Below are positions 27,411 through 37,670 of a DNA stretch of 64,000 nt, in pieces. Location of the stretch: contig NZ_LNBY01000001.1 in the NCBI RefSeq assembly GCF_001542855.1, positions 372,001-436,000 on the forward strand, read 5' to 3'. A model generated the notes under the pieces. The model saw only the letters and a program-made list of their open reading frames with translations. It had not been told where the DNA came from and did no database searches. Position numbers and translations under genes: made by a program. Position 1 is the stretch's first letter, and every line of letters starts with the position of its first letter. This DNA is from Erythrobacter sp. AP23 (GTDB taxonomy: Bacteria > Pseudomonadota > Alphaproteobacteria > Sphingomonadales > Sphingomonadaceae).

Positions 27411-28004
27411 GTGAACGACGAGAACAAGAACGAACCGCGTGAAAAGGCGGTCGACGAAGAAGTGGCGCGCGAGATGGAGGGCGTTCCCGAGCACCTGCGC
27501 GACGACGGTGAGACCGAGGAGGACAACGGGCTCGAGGAAGCGCTCGCCAAGCTGCGCGGCGATCTCGAAACCGCGATGCAGGACGTGCTTTATGCCCGCG
27601 CTGAAACCCAGAATGTGCGCCGCCGTCTCGAAAAGGACGTACAGGATGCGCGCAATTATGGGGCGACCAGCTTCGCCCGCGACATTCTGAGCGTGGCCGA
27701 CAATCTGTCGCGCGCGCTCGAACACGTGCCCGCGGAACTGCGCGAGCACGAGAAGGCCAAGAACTTCATCGCCGGGATCGAGGCGACCCAGCGCGAGATG
27801 GAGAAGGTCTTCAACAATAACGGAATCACGCGGATCGCCGCCAAGGGCATGCCGCTCGACCCGAACCAGCACCAGGCGATGATGGAAGTGCCCACCGACG
27901 AGGCCGAACCCGGTACCATCGTGCAGGAAATGCAGGCCGGCTACATGATCAAGGATCGTCTGCTGCGCCCGGCCATGGTCGGCGTGGCGAAGAAGCCGGA
28001 CTGA
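27411..28004 (+). CDS. grpE: Nucleotide exchange factor GrpE
   Basis: GrpE releases ADP from DnaK. The 197-residue protein has an acidic N-terminus, a long coiled-coil (LEEALAKLRGDLETAMQDVL with the AETQNVRRRLEKDV motif) and the C-terminal beta-wing with PNQHQAMMEVPTDEAEPGTI. Start is GTG at 27411. It is the second gene of the hrcA-grpE operon; dnaK-dnaJ are 6 kb downstream rather than adjacent. Confidence 0.95.
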   Translation: MNDENKNEPREKAVDEEVAREMEGVPEHLRDDGETEEDNGLEEALAKLRGDLETAMQDVLYARAETQNVRRRLEKDVQDARNYGATSFARDILSVADNLSRALEHVPAELREHEKAKNFIAGIEATQREMEKVFNNNGITRIAAKGMPLDPNQHQAMMEVPTDEAEPGTIVQEMQAGYMIKDRLLRPAMVGVAKKPD

Positions 28005-28027
28005 CCCGACCGGATAGGGGAGAGACG

Positions 28028-29779
28028 ATGAGGACTGCCATTTTCGGAGCGGCGGTCCTCGCCGCCTCCACTTTCGCCTCGCCGCTGTTTGCGCAGGACA
28101 GCGCCGAGGATTGGCTCGCCGCGCTGGCCGATGCCTATTACGACTACCGGCTCGAGCAATACGGCCTGACCGAGACTGACGCAGGCGGTGTGCGGCAAGG
28201 CGACAGCCTGGCGTCGGTGACGCCGGAGGCCCAGCGGGCGCGTGCGGCGCAATACCAGCGCTTTCACGACCAGCTCGCGGCGATGGACCCCGCCACATTG
28301 AGCGGCGAGACACGCACCAATGCGTTGGTTCTGCGCACGCTGCTCGAGGCCGAGATCGGCGATGCCCGCTTTGCCGAATGGGAGATGCCCTTCGACAGCG
28401 ACAGCAATTTCTGGTCCTACCTAGCGGGTCGCAGCGGGTTTTCGACCGTCGAGGATTACGAGAACTACATCGGCCGGATGCGCGACATTCCGCGCTATTT
28501 CGCCGAGCAGACGGCCAATGCGCGGGCCGGTCTCGAGCGCGGTTTCTCGGTGCCGCGCGTCACCCTCGAAGGGCGCGACGTATCGATTGCCTCCTATGTC
28601 GTCGACGATCCCGAGGACAGCCCCTTCTGGCGCCCCTTCGCCGACATGCCCCGCAGCATCCCCGAGGGTGAACGCGAGCGCCTGCGCGATGCGGCGCGGG
28701 CTGCGATAGGCGACCGGGTCACGCCGGCCTATGCCGCATGGCTGGCGTTCTTCCGCGACGAATACCTGCCCAACACGCGCACCACGCTGGGGGCGAGCAA
28801 ATTTCCCGATGGCGCGGCCTATTACGCGCAGGAGATCCGCCAATACACCACGCTCGACCTCACCGCCGAGGAGATACACGCAATCGGCCTAGCTGAGGTC
28901 GCGCGGATCACCGCCGAGATGGAAAAGGCCAAGCAGGAGGCCGGATACGAAGGCACGCTGGAAGAATTCATCGCCTTCCTGCGCACCGATCCGCAATTCG
29001 TGGCCGACACGCCCGACGAGCTGATGGGTGTCGCGGCCTATGCAGCCAAGCGCGTGGACGACAAATTGGGCGAATACTTCGGTTTCCTGCCCCGCTATCG
29101 CCATGGCCTGCGTCCGGTCGATCCTGCGATCGCCCCCTTCTACACCGCGGGCAGGGGCGGGCTCGAATACTGCCAGATCAATACGCACGACCTGCCCTCG
29201 CGCCCCGTTTACAACATCCCCGCACTGACGATGCACGAATGCGCGCCGGGGCACTCGTTCCAGGCAGCAATCGCACTCGAACGCGAGGACGCCCCGCGCT
29301 TCCGGCGCCAGACCTATTTCTCCGGTTTCGGCGAGGGCTGGGGCCTCTATGTCGAATATCTCGGCAACGAGATGGGCATCTACCGCACTCCCTACGAACG
29401 GTTCGGCCAGCTTTCCTACGAAATGTGGCGTGCGGCACGGCTGGTGATCGATACCGGTATCCACCACTATGGCTGGACCCGCGAGCAGGCGGTCGATTAC
29501 CTGTCGCGCCATACCGCGCTGTCCGAGCGCGAGGTCGGGACCGAGATCGACCGCTATATCAGCTGGCCCGGCCAGGCTCTGGCCTACAAGCTCGGCGAGA
29601 TGACCATGCGCCGCGTGCGGGCAAAGGCCGAAGAGGCTCTGGGCGAGGATTTCGACATCCGCAAGTTCCACGATGTCGTGCTCTCGCTCGGCTCGGTCCC
29701 GCTTCCGGCGCTCGAAGCCCGGATCGATGCTTTCATCGCCGATGGCGGACAGGGTCTTCCCGGAGTGAGCTACGACTGA
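28028..29779 (+). CDS. DUF885 family putative zinc peptidase
   Basis: A 583-residue exported protein. A signal peptide (MRTAIFGAAVLAASTFASPLFAQ) is followed by a mainly helical DUF885 domain. The zinc site is likely HECAPGHSFQ around residue 402, in an M32-like arrangement, with a downstream EGWGLYVEYLGNEMG motif that supplies a further ligand. The family is predicted to be metallopeptidase; substrate is unknown. The threonine synthase start shares one base with its stop (TGATG), so the two are co-translated. Confidence 0.9.
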   Translation: MRTAIFGAAVLAASTFASPLFAQDSAEDWLAALADAYYDYRLEQYGLTETDAGGVRQGDSLASVTPEAQRARAAQYQRFHDQLAAMDPATLSGETRTNALVLRTLLEAEIGDARFAEWEMPFDSDSNFWSYLAGRSGFSTVEDYENYIGRMRDIPRYFAEQTANARAGLERGFSVPRVTLEGRDVSIASYVVDDPEDSPFWRPFADMPRSIPEGERERLRDAARAAIGDRVTPAYAAWLAFFRDEYLPNTRTTLGASKFPDGAAYYAQEIRQYTTLDLTAEEIHAIGLAEVARITAEMEKAKQEAGYEGTLEEFIAFLRTDPQFVADTPDELMGVAAYAAKRVDDKLGEYFGFLPRYRHGLRPVDPAIAPFYTAGRGGLEYCQINTHDLPSRPVYNIPALTMHECAPGHSFQAAIALEREDAPRFRRQTYFSGFGEGWGLYVEYLGNEMGIYRTPYERFGQLSYEMWRAARLVIDTGIHHYGWTREQAVDYLSRHTALSEREVGTEIDRYISWPGQALAYKLGEMTMRRVRAKAEEALGEDFDIRKFHDVVLSLGSVPLPALEARIDAFIADGGQGLPGVSYD

Positions 29780-31005
29780 TGCTGACCTCGAACCTTGAAG
29801 GCGAAAGGGAAACCTTCGTCTCCCATCTCGAATGCTCGATCACAGGCAAGCGTTACGAGGCCGACAGGCTGCATGGCCTGTCCGACGCGGGGCGCCCCTT
29901 GCTGGTCCGCTACGATCTGGAAGCGGCCGGAAGGGCGCTATCCAAGGCGACTCTGGAGGCGCGGCCTACGGACCTGTGGCGCTGGCGTGAGCTTCTGCCA
30001 GTCCGCCATACCGACAGCATCGTCAGCCTGGGCGAGATCGAGACCCCTCTGGTTCCGATTCCGAAGTCGGGCGGATCGAAAGTGCTCGTGAAGGACGAGG
30101 GACGCCTACCCACGGGCAGCTTCAAGGCGCGCGGGTTGGTGATGGCGGTGGCCATGGCCAAGGAATTGGGCGTCACCCGCATCGCCATGCCCACCAATGG
30201 CAATGCGGGCGCGGCACTGGCCGCCTATGCGACCCGTGCGGGTATCGAGACGGTCGTGCTGTGCCCCTCCGACACCCCCGAGATAAACGTCCGCGAAATC
30301 GCGGCGCAGGGCGCGCGCGTCTATCGCGTCAACGGCCTGATCGACGAATGCGGCGCGATCGTGGGGCAGGGCGCGGCCGAGGGGCTGTGGTTCGATTTCT
30401 CGACGCTCAAAGAACCCTATCGGATCGAGGGCAAGAAGACGATGGGCCTCGAACTGGCCGCGCAGCTCGGCTGGCGGCTGCCCAAGGCGATCTTCTATCC
30501 GACCGGTGGTGGCACGGGTCTGATCAGCATGTGGAAAGCTTTCGACGAACTGGAGCAACTGGGCTGGATCGGATCCGCGCGGCCGAAGATGTTCGCGGTG
30601 CAGGCGAGCGGCTGCGCCCCGATCGTGCGCGCCTTCGAACAGGGCGAGGAGCATGCCGAACGCTGGGAAGATGCACACACGGTCGCAGCGGGTATTCGCG
30701 TGCCCAAGGCGGTGGGCGATTTCCTCATCATTCGCGCGGTGCGGGAAAGTGGCGGCAAGGCGGTTGCGGTCGATGAAGACGAGATCATCCGCGCGACCTC
30801 GGACAGCGCCATGCAAGACGGCCTGCTGCTGTGTCCCGAAGGTGGGGCGACGCTTGCCGCCTATCGCAAGGCGCTTGCCGAAGGATGGGTCGCCGCCGAT
30901 GACGAAGCGGTGCTGTTCAACTGCGCAACCGGGCTCAAATATCCCATGGAGGATCGGTCGCAGTCGATCGACAAGGATGCGCTACCTGCGCTCCGGACGC
31001 TTTAG
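29779..31005 (+). CDS. thrC: Threonine synthase
   Basis: A PLP-dependent enzyme that converts O-phosphohomoserine to threonine. The 408-residue protein has PLP lysine K116 in LPTGSFKARG, and the phosphate-binding PTNGNAGAALAAYA and PTGGGTGLISMWK. An N-terminal part (LECSITGKRYEADRLHGL) resembles the cysteine-containing N-terminus of the threonine synthase/carbamoyl-type group. Alphaproteobacteria often carry a second, longer ThrC, so this copy could have a related beta-elimination role. It is translationally coupled to the DUF885 peptidase, a pairing that does not explain itself. Confidence 0.8.
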   Translation: MLTSNLEGERETFVSHLECSITGKRYEADRLHGLSDAGRPLLVRYDLEAAGRALSKATLEARPTDLWRWRELLPVRHTDSIVSLGEIETPLVPIPKSGGSKVLVKDEGRLPTGSFKARGLVMAVAMAKELGVTRIAMPTNGNAGAALAAYATRAGIETVVLCPSDTPEINVREIAAQGARVYRVNGLIDECGAIVGQGAAEGLWFDFSTLKEPYRIEGKKTMGLELAAQLGWRLPKAIFYPTGGGTGLISMWKAFDELEQLGWIGSARPKMFAVQASGCAPIVRAFEQGEEHAERWEDAHTVAAGIRVPKAVGDFLIIRAVRESGGKAVAVDEDEIIRATSDSAMQDGLLLCPEGGATLAAYRKALAEGWVAADDEAVLFNCATGLKYPMEDRSQSIDKDALPALRTL

Positions 31006-31072
31006 GCAAAGCGGAACCAACGCCCTGGCTGGCCCGTACCGTTCCCAACAGGGACGCAAACGGAGACAATCC

Positions 31073-31363
31073 ATGAACAGCAAGGTCTTTCTCGCCCCGG
31101 CACTCGCCCTATCGACTCTCACACTGGGTGGCTGCGCGCAGAACTACGCCGTCGAAGGAACCGCGGCCGGTGCAGCAGCCGGAGCTGGCCTGGCCGCAAT
31201 CCTTGGTGACGACATCAAGACCTATGCGCTGGCGGGCGCGGCCATCGGCGGTGTCATCGGGTACGCCACCGACAAAGACGACGATTGCGACGGCTACTAC
31301 GGCGACGGGCGCTATGTCGACGACGACTGCCGCTATGACGATCGCTACGCGCGTTATTGGTAG
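31073..31363 (+). CDS. Small glycine-zipper lipoprotein
   Basis: A 96-residue lipoprotein candidate. The signal peptide ends in LTLGGC with the lipidated cysteine at residue 21. It is followed by two glycine/alanine-rich segments (GTAAGAAAGAGLAAIL and YALAGAAIGGVIGYA) of the glycine-zipper type that can insert in the outer membrane. The C-terminal 30 residues are strongly acidic and tyrosine-rich (DKDDDCDGYYGDG and repeats of DDDCRYDD), with two cysteines. Acidic tails of this kind can bind metal ions, which is inference. It has its own ribosome-binding site (CGGAGA). Confidence 0.8.
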   Translation: MNSKVFLAPALALSTLTLGGCAQNYAVEGTAAGAAAGAGLAAILGDDIKTYALAGAAIGGVIGYATDKDDDCDGYYGDGRYVDDDCRYDDRYARYW

Positions 31364-31384
31364 GCAATAGCTCGGGCGTGGGTA

Positions 31385-31408
31385 AGGGCCGCCCGCGAGG
31401 ACGGCCCT
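31385..31408. terminator. Hairpin between small lipoprotein gene and IDO gene
   Basis: AGGGCCG pairs with CGGCCCT around a 10-base loop. It lies between two convergent genes and probably ends transcripts from both, though the T run is missing. Confidence 0.5.
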
Positions 31409-31415
31409 GCTACTC

Positions 31416-32582
31416 TCACGAAACGACTTGCGCGCGGTTTTCGTCGCGGTGCTTCTTGAGATATTTCATGAACGGGGTGCCGCCCGTACCGACATCGGGA
31501 TTGTTGCCCTCGATCGAGCCGGCCTGCTTGTTGATATAGCTTGCCGCATATTCGAGGTGCCGGGTGCGGAACCGCGCTGACTGTTCGACACAGGCGTTGA
31601 AGGCTTCCTCGAGCTTTTCGTTACCGCTCTTGCCGACGAAATCCCGCAGCGTCGATTGTCTCGCCAAGTCCTCGATGAAACGCCGGTGCTCGACAGGGCG
31701 GTAATGATGCAGCTCGTCGAGGAAGCTCTTGAGCGGATCCTCGCTGTGACCGACCTGGAACAGGGCATCCATCGCCGGGACGATCGATGACTGGCTGCCG
31801 GTCTGGCCACGGAAGGCTTGTGGCTTGCCTCCGAAGCGCTCGACGCCTTCGTAGACCAGACCACCGCCCGCAAGCGCAGGATTGTTCGCCCAGCCATGGA
31901 TGTAGGGCCGAACGCGGTGGAAATAGATATAGGGATCGCAGCGCTCGGGCATTCTCGCGAAATTGGCGTAGATGCGCTCCCACGCCCGATCCATTTCCCG
32001 CAGCAGGCGGATGGCTTCGCTCTCCATGCCTTCGCTGGCGACAGTGACCAGCCTCGCGGCATTGTCGAGCAGGACACCGGCTTCCGCCTCGATCGCCACA
32101 TGGACGAGGACGAACCAGTTCTCGTCGATCCCGCCGAGGAAGTTCTGGAACATGGCGATGTTGTCGAGCGTGATCGGTGCCGATTTGTCGAGCCGGCACC
32201 AATTGTCGAGCACATAGGCGGAGTAGGGCAGCAGCGGGGCCTGTCCCAGGCGATCCGCCAGCGCGCAGATCGGGCGGGCGAGATTGGCCGGCAGGGATGG
32301 AGGCGGTTCCGGCTCGCCCCAGACATAGGCCTGCACGAGGAAGGAATAGTGCACCATTGCCGTGCGGACTTCTTCTTCGGGGGCATTGCGGGCCCAATCG
32401 CCAATGTCGGGCTCGGGCAGTCTGCCGAGCAGTTGGCGCGCGCGGCCCGACGTCAGCAGCTCGGAAAGCCGACCTGCCGCTTCGGTGACCGAAGCGAAGG
32501 GGGCCGGAAGCGTGATCTCGTCGATCTCGTAATGCGAAAGATAGCCGCGCTCGCGGCTCAAACCATAATCGGAAAGCTCCAT
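31416..32582 (-). CDS. Indoleamine 2,3-dioxygenase family heme protein
   Basis: A 388-residue helical protein of the indoleamine 2,3-dioxygenase (IDO) family, which uses heme to open the indole ring of tryptophan to N-formylkynurenine. Motifs shared with eukaryotic IDO are GLVYEGV, FRGQTGSQSS (IDO1 has FAGGSAGQSS), the proximal heme histidine H299 in PVEHRRF (IDO1 PPAHRNF) and the C-terminal GTGGTPFMKYLKKHR. No other kynurenine-pathway gene is nearby, so it may act alone or on another indole. It is transcribed alone; the 114 bases upstream hold its promoter. Confidence 0.9.
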   Translation of the reverse strand: MELSDYGLSRERGYLSHYEIDEITLPAPFASVTEAAGRLSELLTSGRARQLLGRLPEPDIGDWARNAPEEEVRTAMVHYSFLVQAYVWGEPEPPPSLPANLARPICALADRLGQAPLLPYSAYVLDNWCRLDKSAPITLDNIAMFQNFLGGIDENWFVLVHVAIEAEAGVLLDNAARLVTVASEGMESEAIRLLREMDRAWERIYANFARMPERCDPYIYFHRVRPYIHGWANNPALAGGGLVYEGVERFGGKPQAFRGQTGSQSSIVPAMDALFQVGHSEDPLKSFLDELHHYRPVEHRRFIEDLARQSTLRDFVGKSGNEKLEEAFNACVEQSARFRTRHLEYAASYINKQAGSIEGNNPDVGTGGTPFMKYLKKHRDENRAQVVS

Positions 32583-32696
32583 TGTGATGACTCATCGCCG
32601 GGCGCGGGTTGGGCCGCCCGGTCAATGCATGCAATCGTATCCAATGAAACTTGTTCGCTCAAGTTTACGAAGGTGGAAAAATGCGATGCCGTAACG

Positions 32697-33152
32697 TCAG
32701 GAGCCAGCGCCAGGGAAACGGACGAGCACATCGTATGCGGACGGGTCGGAGACCCCGGCCAGCCTTACGCCGTTGCGGAGCCAGAAGGCATGCTTGACGA
32801 TTTCGGCCTGCTGCTCGATTCCGTATCGTTCGAGCGGCCAACCCGGTTTAAGCGAATAGGCATACCGTGCCCAGGGCATCCGGTGCGTTAGCAGGTACCA
32901 GTCCCCTTTCGTCTGAACTTGCCAGACGTGCACCAATTCGTGGACCAGCAGGCCTTGCCGCAAAACGTCGGCTTTGGAGAAATCCTCGCAATAGGCGTCA
33001 CCGTCAGGATGGAAATGCACATGGCCGCGCGGAGCCATGGTGATCCGGCGTGGCTGGAAGGGAAACCACTTCCGCCGCCGGATCGTGACTTTGGTATAGT
33101 CGATCGCATCCCCGAATACGGTACGCGCAAGCGCAATCTCTCCGGGTGTCAA
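32697..33152 (-). CDS. HExxH protein of the vgr-related / DUF4157-like type
   Basis: A protein of at least 151 residues with a zinc-protease-like HELVHVWQ at residues 71-78 and the N-terminal LTPGEIALARTVFGDAIDY, the style of extracellular-contractile-system core (DUF4157) proteins and of small sphingomonad proteins labelled vgr-related. The start is uncertain. The listed start is a TTG, but the frame is open to 33242 and its upstream codons read GGERPLTPGE, which looks conserved. A CTG at 33236 would overlap the preceding stop by four bases. It follows the PCuAC gene on the same strand. No contractile-system genes are present, so the function is unknown. Confidence 0.7.
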   Translation of the reverse strand: MTPGEIALARTVFGDAIDYTKVTIRRRKWFPFQPRRITMAPRGHVHFHPDGDAYCEDFSKADVLRQGLLVHELVHVWQVQTKGDWYLLTHRMPWARYAYSLKPGWPLERYGIEQQAEIVKHAFWLRNGVRLAGVSDPSAYDVLVRFPGAGS

Positions 33153-33232
33153 CGGCCGTTCGCCGCCTACCGGGCAGGTTTGCGCGACACTGTCGTCGCG
33201 GGGATCGTCCCCGCCGGTGTCGCGCGCAGCGC

Positions 33233-33712
33233 TCAGCGTTCGTCACCCGCGGCCCGGATTTCCACCGGGAATGTCTTGGTCTTCCCGCCCACGACAGTCA
33301 GAGTCATCTCGGTCGAGCCGCCCGCTTCCAGCGCCGGATCGAGATCGAAGACCATCACGTGAAAACCGCCGGGCTCGAGACTCTCGCTCTCGCCTGCGTT
33401 CACCAGAATCTGGCCCACGCTGTCCATCATCATCTGGCCGTCCATCTCCATCGAGCCATGGAGTTCGGCATTGCTCGCGCCTTCGACATCGGCGCGGCGG
33501 ATGGCGTAGTTCTTTTCGCCGGTGTTCTCGACATCGAAATAGATCGCGCCGGGCCGACCGGAAACCGCGGGCAACATCAGCCGGGCATTGCTAACTTCCA
33601 GCGTCACATCCTCGGCTGCGGGCGCGGCTGCTTCTTCCGCTTCACCCGAGCAGCCAGCCAAGGCGACCGTCGTAAATGCAAGCGCCAAAGGCGCGAAACG
33701 GGTAAATTTCAT
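33233..33712 (-). CDS. PCuAC family periplasmic copper chaperone
   Basis: A 159-residue exported lipoprotein-type copper chaperone. The signal peptide ends in a lipobox, LAGC (C21). The copper ligands fit the H-x10-M-x21-H-x-M pattern: H85 in AELHGSMEM, a methionine in DGQMMM, and H118/M120 in GFHVM. These proteins carry Cu(I) to the CuA centre of cytochrome oxidase. It is next to the HExxH protein gene downstream and divergent from dnaK. Confidence 0.93.
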   Translation of the reverse strand: MKFTRFAPLALAFTTVALAGCSGEAEEAAAPAAEDVTLEVSNARLMLPAVSGRPGAIYFDVENTGEKNYAIRRADVEGASNAELHGSMEMDGQMMMDSVGQILVNAGESESLEPGGFHVMVFDLDPALEAGGSTEMTLTVVGGKTKTFPVEIRAAGDER

Positions 33713-33760
33713 GGATTTGTTCCCCTCTGCGTGGTCCTGAAAAACTAGCGCCGCCTCTCC

Positions 33761-33788
33761 CTTGTGCCAAGAAAAACCGCACCTATAT
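33761..33788 (+). promoter_or_regulatory. dnaK: Candidate heat-shock promoter of dnaK
   Basis: CTTGTG at 33761-33766 and CCTATAT at 33782-33788, with 15 bases between, fit the alphaproteobacterial sigma-32 pattern (CTTGAA and CYTATnT). The start codon of dnaK is about 100 bases downstream, leaving a long leader. Assigned by eye. Confidence 0.5.
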
Positions 33789-33889
33789 CGCCCGGGTAAC
33801 ACACCACCGGATAGAGCCGCCGACCGGTTCCGCCATGATCGGGGAACCAAAGATGCGGTGTCCAACGACTTGAAAGAGATGGGGAAACC

Positions 33890-35821
<1,932 letters not shown>

Positions 35822-35838
35822 TCGCCTGATGAGAAGCC

Positions 35839-35874
35839 AATCGCCATCGGTGCTGCTCTGCACCGGTGGCGATT
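35839..35874 (+). terminator. Hairpin between dnaK and dnaJ
   Basis: AATCGCCA pairs with TGGCGATT and CGGTGC with GCACCG around a 6-base loop, one mismatch between the two parts. It may act as a partial terminator or an RNA stabiliser that sets the dnaK to dnaJ ratio. Confidence 0.6.
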
Positions 35875-35889
35875 AGCCATTGGAAAGCC

Positions 35890-37008
35890 ATGTCGACGAC
35901 CGAAACAGACCTTTACGAACTGCTCGGGGTTAGCCGCGATGCCGATGGCGCGACGATCAAGTCCGCCTACCGCAAGCTGGCGATGAAGCACCATCCCGAC
36001 CGCAATCCCGGCTGCAACGAGAGCGAAAGCACGTTCAAGGCGGTCAGTGCCGCCTATGAAGTGCTGAAGGATCCGCAAAAGCGCGCGGCCTACGATCGCT
36101 ACGGCCACGCCGCCTTCCAGAACGGCGGCGGCGGTGGCGGCCACCCGGGCGCGGACTTCGGCGATATCGGCGATATTTTCGAGACCATCTTCGGCAGCGC
36201 CTTCGGTGGCGGCGGCCGCGCCCGTCCGCGACGCGGCGCCGATCTTCGCTACGACATGCAGATCGACCTCGAGGAGGCCTTCCACGGCAAGTCGACCGAA
36301 ATCGAGATCGAAGTCTCGCAGAATTGCGACACCTGCCACGGGTCTGGGGCAACGCCCGGAACCCGTGCACGCACTTGCAACCTGTGTCATGGCCAGGGCC
36401 AGGTCCGTGCCAAGCAAGGGTTCTTCGTGGTCGAACGGCCATGCCCCAATTGCCACGGCAGCGGCGAAGTAATCACGTCGCCCTGCCGCGACTGTCGCGG
36501 GGAAGGACGGATCGACAAGGCGCAGGCGCTCGAGGTGGAGATTCCTCCCGGCGTCGATACCGGCACGCGCATCCGCCTGTCGGGCAAGGGCGAGGCGGGC
36601 CCGCGCGGTGCGCCTCCGGGCGATCTCTACATCTTCATCCACGTCAAGCCGCACGACATTTTCGAACGCGAGGGTACTACGCTTGCCACTCGGGTCCCGA
36701 TCAGTTTCACCGCCGCTGCACTCGGCGGGTCGATCGACATTCCCAACCTCGATGGCGAGTACGTGACGATCGAGATTCCGGCCGGCATCCAGTCGGGCAA
36801 GCAGCTGCGCCAGCGTGGCGCGGGCATGCCGGTATTGCAGGGGCGTGGTCGCGGTGATCTCGTGGTCGAGATCGCGGTCGAAACGCCGACGAGGCTCAGC
36901 AAGGAGCAGCGCGCCTTGCTCGAACAGTTTCGCGAACTCGAGACGGGGGACGAGTGTCCCGAAAGCCGCGGCTTTTTCAACAAGTTGAAGGACGCCTTCG
37001 GCGGGTGA
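35890..37008 (+). CDS. dnaJ: Chaperone protein DnaJ
   Basis: DnaJ delivers substrates to DnaK and stimulates its ATPase. The 372-residue protein has the J domain with HPD at residues 35-37, a glycine-rich linker (GGGGGGHPG), four CxxCxGxG zinc repeats (CDTCHGSG, CNLCHGQG, CPNCHGSG, CRDCRGEG) and C-terminal substrate domains with VEIPPGVDTGTRIRL. ATG 35890 was chosen over an ATG eight codons upstream because MSTTETDLYELLG is the family start. Confidence 0.97.
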   Translation: MSTTETDLYELLGVSRDADGATIKSAYRKLAMKHHPDRNPGCNESESTFKAVSAAYEVLKDPQKRAAYDRYGHAAFQNGGGGGGHPGADFGDIGDIFETIFGSAFGGGGRARPRRGADLRYDMQIDLEEAFHGKSTEIEIEVSQNCDTCHGSGATPGTRARTCNLCHGQGQVRAKQGFFVVERPCPNCHGSGEVITSPCRDCRGEGRIDKAQALEVEIPPGVDTGTRIRLSGKGEAGPRGAPPGDLYIFIHVKPHDIFEREGTTLATRVPISFTAAALGGSIDIPNLDGEYVTIEIPAGIQSGKQLRQRGAGMPVLQGRGRGDLVVEIAVETPTRLSKEQRALLEQFRELETGDECPESRGFFNKLKDAFGG

Positions 37009-37046
37009 TTGCCAAGCTGCGTGGAGCCGGCGATAAAGCGCGTCCC

Positions 37047-37670
37047 ATGCTGCCCTCGCTGACGATTATCGACGATTTTCTCACCGACCCCTGGGCGGCG
37101 CGCCGCGCCGCGCTGGCGCTGGAATATGCCCGGCCGGGTAGCGGCGGTAACTACCCGGGTCGCGATTCTACGAGCGCGCTTCCGGTGGAAGGGATCAACG
37201 CCTCGGTCTCACGTCATGTCGGCGTCGAACTGACGGGCGCGAAGGGGACCGAGCATGGTCACTGCCGCATCACGCTGAAATCGGACAAGGGGCGCAGCGG
37301 AGTTCATATCGACCCTGCCTTCTATTCCGGCATTCTCTATCTCTCGCGACCCGAGGACTGCGTCAAGCCGGGGGCGGGCGGGACCGATTTCTACCGCCAC
37401 AAGCGCACCGGGCTGGAGCGCGTCCCTGCGAATGGCGCCGAACTGGCTGCTACCGGATATGACGGTCTCGACGAGCTCGTCGGCGACGTGGTCAACAAGG
37501 ACACGACCCAGCCATCGAGATGGGAACGCGTGATGCGCGTTCCGATGCGCTTCAACCGGTTGGTGCTGTTCTCGCCCTGGCAATTCCACAATGCCGCGCC
37601 GGGTTTCGGCACCGATGCCGAAAGCGCGCGCCTGGTCATGCTGCTCTTCTTCGCCCGCACGAGAGGCTAG
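37047..37670 (+). CDS. DUF6445 family protein
   Basis: A 207-residue protein of the DUF6445 type. It contains HIDPAFYSGILYLS and a late PWQFHNAAPGFG, which together look like the H-x-D...H iron site of a 2-oxoglutarate-dependent oxygenase fold, though a full arginine motif was not identified. An alternative GTG start at 37005 would overlap the dnaJ stop by four bases. It is close behind dnaJ, so it may share its transcript. Homologues that I know of occur near tryptophan halogenases; none is present here. Confidence 0.7.
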   Translation: MLPSLTIIDDFLTDPWAARRAALALEYARPGSGGNYPGRDSTSALPVEGINASVSRHVGVELTGAKGTEHGHCRITLKSDKGRSGVHIDPAFYSGILYLSRPEDCVKPGAGGTDFYRHKRTGLERVPANGAELAATGYDGLDELVGDVVNKDTTQPSRWERVMRVPMRFNRLVLFSPWQFHNAAPGFGTDAESARLVMLLFFARTRG

